Positions 47,388 through 58,000 are shown, counted from the first letter of the stretch. The stretch: DNA of 64,000 nt from Gorsachius magnificus (GCA_034008185.1 CM067082.1:124683988-124747987), one strand, 5' to 3'. Numbers and translations are program-made. The notes: a model not told the origin generated them from the letters alone.

Positions 47388-49751
47388 GTGAGTCTAAGGA
47401 TTTTTTCTCTTGCTGGTTTAATTAGTTTCTTTTTATTGTCGATTGGAGGGGGTTAAAATAACCCCTGTCTTGACCGGGGCTATCAGTCTCCTCTATTCAG
47501 CCTTTTTTTTTTTTCTTTTTTTTTTTTCTTTTTTTTTAACTTAAGTACAAGTGAGTTTAGGAGAAAAGAAAGAGCGAGAGGGGGAAAAGGGGGCAGAGTC
47601 ACTTTTCAGTGAGCAGGAAAAGGTTTTAAGGGCATTTGTAGAAACAACCTACAGCGCCTGGGCTGTGCTGTTCCTGTGCCCCCGGAGAAGTGGCCTTTCT
47701 TCTTTACATGTGACTGCTGGAAGGACAAAAAAAAAAAAAAAAAACAAAAAAAAAACCAACCCAAAAAACCAAACCCAGCACTATCGTTTTTCATGTGCAA
47801 TTTCTAATTTGCAACAGATTGTGGCTTTTTATTTCCCTTTAAAATAACACAGCCCGCCGTGTCCAGCAGGTACGTTGAACTTGTGTATACATACATATGT
47901 ACATATGTTAAATTTATATATAGATTTAATTATCGTTGGTACGTAAATGAGGCTTTTTTAAGGAAGCTTTTTTTTTTTTTAAGAGTAATTTGATAATCCT
48001 GCCATTCTATATTTAAGAAAACAGTCTTAACTGGCCTGAGGGACGGGGACCGGGCAGGTCCCGGGAAAAGGGAACAGGCGGAAACGTAGCTGCCGCCGTG
48101 CCGGGGGCATCTGGAAAGCTACGGTAACAGACGCAACTTTTCCCCCCTCTCTTTTTTCCCCCTCTTTTTTAACCCTTCCCGAGCTCCTCCGTGGGAGGAG
48201 GGCTGGATGGTGGAAAAAAAAACCCCGGAAGGCGCCCGGGGGCAGAGCCGCCGCGAAGGGATCCTCCCGCGGGAGTCGCGAAACTTTGCGCCCGGGGTCG
48301 GGCGGCGGAGCGGAGCGGAGCGGAACGGAGCGGGGCCGGGCGCGGGGCGCGGGGCGGCGGGCGGCGGCGGGGCCGCTCCGTCCCTGACGCCGGCGGGGCG
48401 GCCCTCTCCCCTCTGTGCCCGCAGGAGGAACCGCGGGTAGGCTCCACGCCGCTGGCCATGCTCGCCGCGACCTGCAACAAGATCGGCAGCCCCAGCCCCT
48501 CGCCGTCCGCCCTCTCGGACAGCGCGTCCTCCTTCGGCAAAGGCTTCCACCCCTGGAAACGCTCCTCCTCCTCCTCCTCGTCCTCGGCGGGCAGCTGCGG
48601 CGCCGTGGGCTCCGGCCTCCCGGGCTTCGGCGTGGCGGGAGCGGCGCGCAACGGCTCCTCGGCGGCGGCGGCGGCGGCAGCGGCGGCGGCGGCGGCGGCC
48701 GCCCTCGTCTCGGACTCGTTCAGCTGCGGCGGTTCGCCGGGCTCCAGCGCCTTCTCCCTCACCTCCAGCAGCGCGGCGGCCGCCAGCTCGCCCTTCGCCA
48801 ACGACTACTCCGTCTTCCAGGCGGCGGCGGCGGCGGGGCGGCGGGGCAGGAGGCGGCGGCGCACCAGCCCGTCTTCATCTCCAAGGTGCACACGTCGGTG
48901 GAAGGGCTGCAGGGCATCTACCCGCGGGTGGGCATGGCGCACCCCTACGAGTCCTGGTTCAAGCCCTCGCACCCGGGGCTGGGCGCCGGGGGGCGCCGCG
49001 CCCCTCCGGCTGGGCGGATCCGGCTCGCTGCACCCGGCGGCCGGCGGGCTCCAGACCTCGCTCCACTCGCCGCTGGGCGGCTACAACTCGGATTACTCGG
49101 GCCTGGGCCACTCGGCCTTCAGCAGCGGCGCCCCTCGCACCTCCTCAGCCCCGCCGGGCAGCACCTCATGGACGGATTTAAGCCGGTGCTGCCCGGCTCC
49201 TACCCGGACTCGGCCCCCTCGCCGCTGGCCGGCGCCGGGGGCTCCAGCGGGAGGCGGCCCCGCCCGCCGCGGCCGCCCCAGGAGGCCGAGCGGCTGGGGC
49301 CGGCGGGGGCCAGCCTGCGGCGCAAGGGGGCTGCCACATCCCCGGCTGCGGCAAGGTCTACGGCAAGACCTCGCACCTGAAGGCGCACCTGCGCTGGCAC
49401 ACGGGCGAGCGGCCCTTCGTCTGCAACTGGCTCTTCTGCGGCAAGCGCTTCACCCGCTCCGACGAGCTGCAGCGGCACCTGCGGACCCACACGGGCGAGA
49501 AGCGCTTCGCCTGCCCCGTCTGCAACAAGCGCTTCATGCGCAGCGACCACCTCAGCAAGCACGTCAAGACCCACAGCGGCCCCGGCGGCGCCGGCGGCCT
49601 CGGCGGCGGCGGCCCCGGCGGCGGCCCCGGCCCCGGCGGCAAGAAGGGCAGCGACACCGACAGCGAGCACAGCGCGGCCGGCAGCCCGCCCTGCCACTCC
49701 CCGGAGCTTCTGCCGCCCCCCGAGCCCGGCCACCGCAACGGCCTGGAGTGA
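47367..49751 (+). CDS. SP8: SP8 zinc-finger transcription factor (two coding exons; frame broken as given)
   Basis: SP8 is a nuclear Sp/KLF-family transcription factor that binds GC/GT boxes. From family knowledge it acts in the limb apical ectodermal ridge, forebrain patterning and interneuron development. Exon 1 (47,367-47,387) encodes MATSLLG and ends at GTGAGT. Exon 2 starts at 48,425 after CCCGCAG with [21 protein letters not shown]. It continues with Ser-rich and poly-Ala (13 Ala) stretches, [36 protein letters not shown] and [11 protein letters not shown]. Three C2H2 fingers follow (about 49,332-49,574), then the tail ending GHRNGLE-stop at 49,751. The frame shifts at about 48,821-48,858, 48,988-49,015, 49,131-49,134 and 49,322-49,331. 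The Btd box (CDCPNC) and the WWDV segment found in SP8 relatives are absent. Perfect finger and C-terminal sequence argues for sequencing or assembly error, not a pseudogene. SP9 is excluded by the poly-Ala and Ser-rich N-terminus and by the C-terminus. Confidence 0.93.
47388..48424 (+). other. SP8: SP8 intron 1
   Basis: Phase-0 intron of 1,037 bp with donor GTGAGT and acceptor CCCGCAG. It holds a long interrupted poly-T tract (47,503-47,537), an A-rich tract (47,728-47,755), a repeat-free AT-rich block (47,800-48,010) and a GC-rich 3' part. The G-rich sequence with repeated GGAGC units at 48,306-48,335 is just upstream of the acceptor. A second promoter giving the shorter isoform could lie in this GC-rich 3' part (inference). 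Confidence 0.85.
48659..48703 (+). repeat. SP8: GCG-repeat encoding SP8 poly-alanine
   Basis: Codes for a run of 13 alanines in the N-terminal half of SP8, within the first in-frame segment. Poly-Ala runs here are known in SP8 orthologues and vary in length. Slippage or sequencing error is likely in such DNA. Confidence 0.8.
49332..49574 (+). other. SP8: SP8 DNA-binding domain: three C2H2 zinc fingers
   Basis: Finger 1 is [20 protein letters not shown]...H, finger 2 is [20 protein letters not shown]...H and finger 3 is [21 protein letters not shown], joined by HTGERPF and HTGEKRF linkers. Contact residues are KHA, RER and RHK, the standard Sp/KLF set for GGGCGG/GGGTGG-type sites. This segment is uninterrupted and, as far as I can recall, identical to other vertebrate SP8 fingers. 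Confidence 0.95.
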
Positions 49752-50345
49752 CGGGCGGAGGAGCGGGGCCGCCGCGCCCCCCGCCCCCCGCAACCCGGCC
49801 CCGCCGCGCCCCCGGGCGCGCAGCCCCGCGGCGGGGAGGCGGACACGTAAGTAGCCGGCGCAGCTCCGCAGGGACCGCGCTCAGCCCCCGCGGCCGCCCC
49901 GCTGCCCGCCCGCCCGGAGCCCCGTAGGGAGGCGGGCGGCGCGGCCGGGCCGCGCAAGCCCCGCTGCGGGGGCTCCGACGGCGGCGCCCGCCAGCCCCGG
50001 TCGCTGTCCCCGCACCGGAGCCGCCCTCACTTCGTTAACTGCTGAGAGCCCCCCCGCTCCCCGCGGCCGGCGCGGCAGCGTGCTGCCCTTCACCCCCCCA
50101 CCCCCCACCCCTACCCCCCCTCTTTTTTCTTTTAATTTTAACAAATCGTTTACCTCCCCGAGTCCAAATTTCATGACGCTTGCCAGCAGCGCATTTCTGT
50201 AATTCCCGCTTGGGTAGGAATCGCGAAATACGCTGAAAACAATTAGGTTGAAAGTCGTATATTTTTTAACTCCAAACGAAGGAAGAAGCGCCGTGGGTTT
50301 CGAGCGAAGCCGTAGTTCCAAAGGCCAAAAAGGGAGGCTGGGGGC

Positions 50346-50360
50346 GGGGGGGGGGGGGGG
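50346..50360 (+). repeat. Poly-G homopolymer (15 G) in presumed 3' UTR
   Basis: G run preceded by GGGGC and followed by AGAGAGAGG. It could form an RNA G-quadruplex if transcribed. Run length is uncertain. Confidence 0.9.
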
Positions 50361-50889
50361 AGAGAGAGGAAAATAAAATATTTGTAAAATACGTCTGAAC
50401 CTATAGGTTTGTACAACTGGGGAATCGTTCTAGATTAGCTAACAATTAAATATAACTCCACCAGTGTATCGGTGTGAGGTGCAGTTGTCCAGGAGACGAT
50501 TTTGTATAGTATTTTTCTTGTAAATTACTTCCAGTAAATATTTGAAAATATATTGAAGTACACTTGAGCTTTTTTTTTTTTTTTTTAAATTTTTATTTCT
50601 TTTCCTGTCACGAGAAAGCATTATTGTTGCAGTCCTGGTTCACTGCATTCTTTTTCTGGACTCGTTCCTTGAAGCGTACATCAAATCTCACTTCAGGATC
50701 TAGATTTTGCTTGAATATTAATTTAGGTAGGCATACAACTGTAATTAAGCAAACAATATTTGATAAATGTTGAATGACATTTAATTTAATGGAGCATGTA
50801 CTTATTTGCATTTGCTGGCAGTTCAGGTATAGTTACAGTGAGAGTTCTCCTATATTTCATAAAGTGGGTTTGCCACGACCCATGTATTA

Positions 50890-51152
50890 AATAAACTGTC
50901 CAAGTGAAACTGAACTAACGTTGGCCTATGTGTATTTCCTGAAAATAATATTGATAAATGTTAATAAACACTCCTGACACTACATTAGCGGTTTGCAGTG
51001 CTGCAAACTAATTGTCTCATTGTAATGTTGAAATAATTTGGATATTTCACATTGAAATGGAAAGCCCTTCGCTGGAACATTTTAGATTTGCATTTTAAAT
51101 GCATGAAATGTAATTGATTTTTATCTGTAATATTTTAAATGGTATTAATAAA
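50890..51152 (+). terminator. SP8: Cluster of polyadenylation signals (AATAAA x3)
   Basis: Canonical AATAAA at 50,890, 50,963 and 51,147 within 263 bp, in the right place for the SP8 3' end. The first is followed within about 40 bases by TGTGTATTT-type U/GU-rich sequence. Alternative 3' ends are plausible. Confidence 0.5.
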
Positions 51153-51175
51153 CTCCAGATAAAACATTCTACCTT

Positions 51176-54100
51176 AGGTCAGCCGGTTGTTTTTCTTCTG
51201 TTTTAATTTCATCGTTACAGGCAATGATTTACTTGAGCTCATCTGTGCGGGTCATTCTCTGGAGTTTCTGAGAAAAGTGAAAATGCAACGACTCCAGGCC
51301 CCTTGTAAATCGTAGCAGGTAACGAGAGTGGCCTGGACGTGTTAGAAGGCATCAGCCGGCGCTCTGCATCCCGCTTTTCCTAATGCACTGGTAGAGGAGA
51401 TGAAAAGAAATTTATTTTTTAAAATTATTTTTATTAAACTGACGATACAGTGCCTCTCACAAAGCCGACAGTGTATGAGGGGCTCCTCCTCGGTCTTTAT
51501 TCTTCACACCGTGCCTGATCCACCGTGAGGGTGATTTAATACTGAAATGCTAAGGGTCACTATTGCTTTAAAAGGCAAAATAAAAAGTTGCCTGCCGCTT
51601 TTATTTTTTAGGTGAGGTGGTTGTGGCTGGGAAGTGATGCTAATTGCCGTAGCAAGCACTAACTTCTGCAGGTCTCCAGGGTGGGAAACTTCGAGGTTGT
51701 GCGTGAAAACTCCCTTCTCCTCTGGGGGCCCTTTCCCCGCAGGACCGGGAATCGGGGCGACTTCAAGGGCTGTGGGGTGCTGCCAACCGGCCGGTCCCGC
51801 CCTTGCTGTGTCCTTTAAATCTTGTCCATAGCTGTCCCTGAACAACAATAAAAACACTCTTGTGAGGGTTTCCTAAAAGGTAGCCCCTTTTGCTCTAGGG
51901 AGAAAAGCAGTTACGGCTTTTGCTTAGCGTTTTGGCCAAAAAACCCTCGTTAACGCTTGCTCTTAACACTTTTTTTTGGTGGGGGGGTGGGGTGGATGTG
52001 GAGGAAGTGTTGTTCCTGTTTGGAAATCTGGCCTCTTGGATTACACAGGGAGGCGATGCTCACTTTCGGGGTACTGAAAAATCAGGGCTAGAGCATGGAA
52101 TCTGCGTAGCAGAAAGGTATTTTGTGCATACTTGAAAAGCACATGATTAGCGACAACCTGAACAGCAGGTATTAAAATGCGGAGCCAAAGAGTGCAGACG
52201 GGTCAGCTCCGGATGCACTGGAGATTGGGGTTCTTTGCATGGCGTAGCGATTAGAAGGGGCTTTTACCGTCCACTTGGAAACAGGAGTTGTTCTGGTTGA
52301 GTTTCTCTGAGCAGCATCCTGGGTTTGCTTCATTACAGATGCAGCCGTCAGAGGCCTGCAAAGTTTCCTACCGAAACAAAGCAACAGTTTGCTCTGCTTT
52401 TTTTTTTTTTTTCTTTTTTTTTGGGGGGGGGGCCCTTTTCTTTTAATGCCATGTAAATGGAATGGCATAGCAGCACCAGCTTTCCCTGTTGGGAGCGAGA
52501 GGCAGCGTTTATGTTACCTGGAGGTTTCCGTCCTGATGGAATAGGTTGAGCACCAAGTGAAAAGGGAGGCGGAGCAGTGGGTAACATCCAGTAGCGTTTC
52601 TCTGATATCCCCCTGAAAAGAAAGAGCTATCAGAATGCCACTAGCCAGGAGCTTGCTGTTTTGTTTAGGGTGCTGGTTGCTCAGTCTTGGGCCAGTCTGG
52701 CAGTGGGATAGAGCCGTGACAGAACTCATCCTTCCCCTGGGGAAGGAGCCTGTGTTTCTGCTGCTCGGGAGCTGTTGGTTTGGATCCAGGCTGTGTGAGA
52801 ATGCACAGATTTTTTCTTTTTTTACCAGGAAAACCCAGCACTTGAAGGCTGAATAGCTCCTTTTTGTAGTTGATTTACTTTTACTAAACCCTTCCAGATA
52901 AGGGCATTGAGTTGTTTGATAGGAGCCGGGAACTTGTCTCTGCGTTGTGCAGATCAAGGTAGAGTTAAACTAGTTTGCTGACCCACAGGTCAAACCGGTG
53001 TCCATCAACTTACCTACCAACTGCCTTCAGATGATTGTGGCCATTCCCGTTTGCTCTCTGACCTTTTAAGTCTTTTCCCTTCAAGCTCGTAGTGATGTCT
53101 ATCGAATTTTGTGTCCTGCTTTTCCCATTATTCCGGCTTTTCATTGTCATTTTCCAGTTTAAATTTTCAATAGAGCGGTGATGGGAGATGTGTGCAGCTG
53201 AGGCAATTTAAAACACCATTTCTGCCTGCCCTGGTGCCTCTTCCGCTACCCTCGGCCTGTGCCTGCCAAGACTAAACAGCCGTCAAAGGGTGTTGGCTTC
53301 TCCTCTGCTTCCCGTCTAGGTATGTGAAAGTAGAAAGCAAGAAATGAAATCTCAAACCCTTTATTTGTGGATGTGATGGCTAATCCAGCCGTCAACACCT
53401 TCACAGTTGTAAAGGTGGAGGAGTAAGGGTATGTGATGCAGCCCAACAAATCTTTCAGTACGAGTGGTTGTATGTACGCACTTGCCAAAACCCGCCAGGC
53501 TTCAGTTACATTCTGTGAAGCAACCTCTGCTTTAGCTTTGGGAAGAAAGAGCTGGGAAAAGGTACAAACAAATAAGGTGTGTGGTTGCTCACACTTTCAG
53601 ATTTATGATAAAAGGACAAAACTCTTTTGCTGTATCAGAATAACTTTGTGATTCTTAGCATAGATCAGGGTCTGCTTTCTCAGCTCACTCCGTTACACTT
53701 TGCTTTATTATCCTAAAGATATTTAAAAAATTTCCTCAACGTTTCCGTGGAGGAAAGCACATTCTGCAATATCTGCTTTAAATTGTAGAACACCAATTTT
53801 TCAACTATTGTGTGTGCAGCATCTTTTCAAGCTAGCTGGCTGCCTTGTGCTAAGGCATATGGGGAAATTGTTGCACATCAGGAAGGTGTGCATTGAGAAA
53901 AACTGTGCCATTTAGGACAATTACTGCGTTTCTAGTTCTATGATTTTCTAACTGCTGCTTGGAATTACTCACTTTTTTAAAAAAGGGATTAGGGAAATAG
54001 GGGATAATGGCAAGCAATACTGCATAGGAGCTTTAGTGGGGCACTCTACATACAGAGGAACTCCATTTTACACTCGTGGATTTTGAAACAAACTGGGACC

Positions 54101-54529
54101 CCACCTTACTTCTTGGGTGGTGAACAGTTCTGCAAGAGGTGTATTTATACCGCCTGTAAGGCCCGGGGAAGGCAGGATGATGGGCCTGTCTCCTGGGGAG
54201 CTACTTCGGTCTTGGCATTTGCAGATTTCTGTTTTTCAGGCCGAGGGATATTGCTCTGCAAAGGGCAAAAAGCAGTCTATGGAGCACCACAACTTTTGCA
54301 GCCCCTGCTCCTGGCCGGAGCTCCCAAGGGCTTCCTTGCCAGTTGGGGACGGAGAAGGCCGGGTTTCACACTTGTAATAGTGCAACTTCTCAAATAGCGA
54401 CACAGAAACTTTGTCCCTGGTTAGGGAAAGAGCGATGGGTGGGCGGGAGGCTCCTTTTGAGCAGCTTTTGCTCTTGGGGAGATGTAACGCTGTGCTAGTT
54501 TCCTTTGCAGGGGGTGGGGGAAATAATTT

Positions 54530-54562
<33 letters not shown>

Positions 54563-54620
54563 TCTGGCAACACACTGTGCTTTTAAGCCCGGCCACATCG
54601 CTTGAGACAGGAGCATGTGT
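51176..54620. other. Downstream intergenic, no gene recognised
   Basis: No domain-bearing frame was found. A further AATAAA-like site occurs near 51,846. Simple tracts are a T/G run at 52,399-52,432 and T-rich sequence at 54,527-54,563. Several overlapping frames of 60-150 codons are chance frames. Confidence 0.5.
54527..54563 (+). repeat. Poly-T tract
   Basis: About 37 bases of T with two C interruptions, just upstream of the downstream CpG island. Confidence 0.9.
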
Positions 54621-55690
54621 GTGCATATATACTCAGAGCAACCTCCAGCTGCCTCCCGCATTACGAGTGCGCCTTCCGCTGGCAATAAAGCCGACCGCTC
54701 GCCCATCCCCGTTGCTGCTGGGCGGCTGGCTTTGCGCCTCGCCTGGGCTTTCTCCCCATCGCTGCAGGGCTGCTTCTTTCGGCAGTGAGGAGCTGCCTCC
54801 CCATCCCTCCCCTTTCCCTTTTTCTACTCCGGCTCCGACACAGACACACAGACACGGAGGCACAGACGGACACGCAGGGGTGCGGGGACGGCGAGACCCG
54901 TCCTGCTGTGGACTCGCAGCGCCACCCGGCGTGGACGCCTCGTCGGTGGCCTATCCCTTCCCCCCCTCCGGGGCTTCCCCACCATGGTGGGGGGGGGATG
55001 GCGACCCTCGCCGGTTGCGCGCAGCTCCGCGGAGGACCCGTGTGATGCCGGTGGGGGCGGCCGGGAGGCGCGGAATTCTCCCGGCCGCCCCCGCCGGCAT
55101 CACACGGGTCCCCGCACCGGGCGCCGATGTCTGTGTGGATTTTGCAGGAATATTTCCTAGGCTTTGCTGGAGTGGGGGACAGCCGCTGAGCCGTCGACCC
55201 CATCCTCCCAAAAGCAACACCCCCTGCCACCTGCGAGGCTAAGGGAGGCTTCGCAGACACCCGTCGCAAATGTCCTTCAAACTCGTTTTTGTTTGTTTGG
55301 GTTTTTTTTTTTCCCCACTCCAAATCACAGCCAATTCCTTTACTCCCCTTAAGGAAGAGCTCTCCTCTCCCCCTCTCTTTGCTCTGCTCCCCCGCCCCGT
55401 CCCCGCCCCCCCCCACCCCGCAAGCGACACCCTGCGATGCTCGTTGGGGGGAGCGGTATTGTTTATTTACGGAGAAAAATTGTCTGCGGGCAGAGAGCAA
55501 CGGGAGAGCAAAAATCTCTGTGGAGTCGCCTGGAAATAAGTGAGAGGGGGAAGGTAGCTGCCCCGCTGCCCCTGCTCTGCCGAGCACCCGGCCGCGGGGG
55601 TGATGGGGCGGCCCGGGGTCCCCGCTGGAGCAGGGCGATGTCCTCGTCGCAGCTGAAGAGAAGCTGGGAGTGCGAAAGCAGCCAGTTAGG
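54620..55690. promoter_or_regulatory. CpG-island cluster downstream of SP8
   Basis: GC- and CpG-rich stretch of about 1 kb starting after a CATATATAC element (54,625-54,633). It includes a CACAGACA-rich part (54,840-54,870), G8 (54,987-54,994), the large inverted repeat at 55,034-55,111 and C-rich sequence near 55,390-55,420. Frames of up to 380 codons (minus strand 54,661-55,803) are compositional and show no domain. It is probably a promoter-type island for an unrecognised, perhaps non-coding, transcript. Confidence 0.55.
55034..55111. repeat. Near-perfect inverted repeat (34-bp arms, 10-nt loop)
   Basis: Left arm 55,034-55,067 (starts GGACCCGTGTGATGCCGG) and right arm 55,078-55,111 (ends CCGGCATCACACGGGTCC) are complementary at 33 of 34 positions. 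The single exception (T 55,052 against G 55,093) is a G-T wobble. The loop is GCGCGGAATT. Folded, it would be a very stable hairpin about 78 nt long. The arm sequence is unrelated to that of the inverted repeat at 47,101-47,186. Confidence 0.95.
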
Positions 55691-57779
55691 GCAGGATTTG
55701 GGATCTGATTTAGGTGTTCCATCCCCGAATTCTTTGAAAGCTGCGAGGCGGGGAAGCTAGCGGGGTGACAAGGGCTTTTGACTGTGTTGCTAAACTCATT
55801 CATGCCCTTTAATGCTTTAATGCTAGGTCGGAGGCGGCTTTTTTTTTGCGAGTTATACTGGGGAGAACTCAGTCCCGAAGAGACGTTTCAGAGCACTCTC
55901 CTGTATTTGGTAAACGTGGCTTCTCGGAGTAGCTCGGGTGTTCCCTACGCCCGCTTGTGCGTGCCAGAGGCAGAAGGTGTATTCCTGCCCATTAAAGTTG
56001 CTCCATGCTTAATTAACTCTGCTCCCGAGCTCGCACTCTTCTTAGAAAGGGGTTTTTTTTTCTTTCTTCTTCTTCTTCTTCTTTTTTTTTTTTTAATCAA
56101 AGGGTACAGCGTGTTATTAAATTCTTACGAGCCCGTTGGCAACCGATTTGAAGAGGGCGAACCGGGGAGCCGGGCGGGCTCCCCCCGTGCTGCAGCCCCG
56201 CGGGACGGGGAGGCGGCGGCAGCGGCTCCCGGGGCTGTTTGGGGGGAGCGGGAGAAGCCTGCGGCGGAATGGGCACGCCGAGCAGGGGTGTCCCCTCGCA
56301 GGAAAGGTGGCCGGCCAGGAAAATGCCTTCAGCCTGCAGATGAAGTGTCAAAGTACTAAGGCCGCCTGCTTTCCTGCCTCCGATTGCAAGGAACAGGCGA
56401 TCAGGTTTTTGAACTGCTTGAAGGAAGTTTTAGTGCTCAGAACTGCAGGGGCTTTCCCCTTTTCATTGCTGCCCCCTTCTTACACAGCCCTTGCATGTTC
56501 TTAACCCCTCAGTCGCCTCCTCTCCTCCACCCTTCAGAGATTTTATTTTTTTTTAATGTTTGTACCTGAAGATCAGTCATGAATGCCTGGCAACAGGTAT
56601 GAGGATTTTCTTCTCCATTAAAGACACATTTCACATCTGGTGTGAAAATGTTGCCTGTCCCTGCAAAGCTTGCCTATTGCAAAAAAAAAAACCCCAAAAC
56701 CAACCAAACCCCAAAATAACCAACCTCCCCCAGCAAAAAACTACCTTAGAGTCACCAGGGGAGTCCTGTGCTCCTCACCTGTAGCAGGGGAAAGCAGGCA
56801 AGCCCCAACTATTTGCCTGTAGCCATTGCTGGGTTTCTTCAGATGAATATAAATAACTGATAAAGTGAAATTGCTGAACAGCAAAGGGTGCTAGATTGGG
56901 TGAGGAATTTAGCTGGGCAATGGAAACGGGTTGTCTCAAGGAGGAAATCCCTAATTGGTGAGAAATTGGTACCTGGAATGTCAGTAAGAGGCAGCATCAC
57001 TCTGCTGTGTGTGTTTGCTTTGCTTTGGATAGTAGAACCATTACCATGCTAAGAATGGGGCTTAATTTGCTTATCCATATACATATGAAAGGACAAAGCT
57101 GAATGGGGAAAACACTTGCCAAATACAGTTTTCAATTGCTTACTGTGCTGAGCAGCAGCACACTGCGAACTCTGCGCAGCCATCTCCTGTGTTAGGACAA
57201 GCACAGATCTCACCTTTTAGGGGGGGTCCAGAGCAGGACTTCTTCCCTCCAGAGCACTGGTGTCACTCGCACATACAGTAACGCATCCCTTGCTCAGCAG
57301 CCAGGGAGTTTACCAGTCTCATGCACCAAACCTAAGATTTCCAGCAGTCTTCTTTTTTAATGCCCACTTTGACACTGGGTCGCATCTACTTTCAGTTAAA
57401 CTCAACAGCCTGTGGGAAAAGCTGCGGACTAAATTTACCTCCCATTTTGCCAAGCACAGAATGTTTAGAAGAATGAATGAATGGAAAACACATGCAAACA
57501 GCGTATCTTTATTAGAAAAAAGCTCTGTGAGTTACGAAAGACTTGGACCCTGAAAAATTTACGCTTACTGAGGACATCCTTGAAAAAGTAGGTGCAATGT
57601 ATTTGTTTGTAGTTCTGTCTAACCCTTTGCCTCTTCTCCCTTCATGACAGAGAAAACCAAAAGTTCAGTCTGATTTGGTTTCACTCATAAATGAAAAAAT
57701 GTACTTGATGTCAAAACCATGATGTGGAGCTTGCTTTGGTTCTGGATAGCTACTGCGTACCCAAACATGAGTTCAGTTA
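55691..57779. other. Intergenic, no gene recognised
   Basis: CTT repeats at 56,065-56,085 and a small GC-rich patch at 56,150-56,290. The 193-codon frame at 55,778-56,359 spans the CTT repeat and the GC patch and has no domain. An A/C-rich tract lies at 56,680-56,740. Confidence 0.5.
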
Positions 57780-58000
57780 CAAAATATATGGTATGCAAGG
57801 GCTTATAATATTTTATAGGCATTAAATCATAACCTGGCTAGCATTTATATTCATGTTAGGCCCTGCTAATTTTCACTTGCTGTGGCAGACATTAGGCTTT
57901 TTCTGACTGTATGAGTCAGGCAAGAACGATGATGGACTTCTAATTATTAGCCAAAGTGCTAAGTTTCCACATCTCTTCCCTCTCGCCTCTTGGCAGAGAA
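57780..58000. promoter_or_regulatory. Candidate conserved non-coding element with AP-1 site
   Basis: Repeat-free block with GGCATTAAATCATAACC, CTAATTATTAGCC and a perfect AP-1 consensus TGAGTCA (57,912-57,918) that forms part of a CTGACT/AGTCAG inverted repeat. The regulatory role is inferred from texture only. Confidence 0.25.

Larger units (their letters stand above)
48425..49751 (+). other. SP8: SP8 coding exon 2, with four frame changes
   Basis: The coding frame can be followed as five pieces: 48,425-about 48,835; about 48,860-48,990; about 49,016-49,132; 49,135-about 49,325; and about 49,329-49,751. Breaks fall in GCG repeats, a G6 run, a C4 run (one C too few) and at a CTGC repeat where about 7 bases appear missing. 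Net coding content, with exon 1, is about 450 codons, against 508 for the human long isoform as I recall it. Between GGSS (about 49,240) and [10 protein letters not shown] (49,279) only an Arg/Pro-rich filler replaces the usual Btd-box region. Confidence 0.85.
49752..51175 (+). other. SP8: Presumed SP8 3' UTR
   Basis: Begins GC-rich (to about 50,110), then becomes AT-rich, repeat-free and CNE-like (ATATTTGTAAAATACGTCTG, TTAGCTAACAATTAAATATAACTCC). AATAAA signals occur at 50,890-50,895, 50,963-50,968 and 51,147-51,152. A 3' UTR of about 1.1-1.4 kb fits the usual SP8 transcript size. The exact cleavage site is not visible. Confidence 0.6.

Noticed and set aside
48191..48424. Upstream extension of the SP8 exon-2 frame to the ATG at 48,191
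   Set aside because: The residues before EEPRVGS do not resemble SP8. A CCCGCAG acceptor precedes GAGGAACCG, and the matching MATSLLG exon with GTGAGT lies at 47,367.
48169..48801. 210-codon minus-strand frame over SP8 exon 2
   Set aside because: Antisense shadow of the GC-rich SP8 coding sequence.
48425..49751. SP8 as a processed or decayed pseudogene
   Set aside because: It retains an intron with good splice sites, CpG-island promoter, perfect zinc fingers, C-terminus and 3' UTR signals. Breaks cluster only in GC-rich simple sequence.
48425..49751. SP9 or another Sp/KLF gene instead of SP8
   Set aside because: The [10 protein letters not shown], poly-Ala, [17 protein letters not shown] and GHRNGLE-stop text are SP8 features; SP9 has a different N-terminus and tail.
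54661..55803. 380-codon minus-strand open frame
   Set aside because: It spans a CpG island and the long hairpin, has biased composition, lacks a recognisable domain, and competes with a 245-codon plus-strand frame over the same bases.
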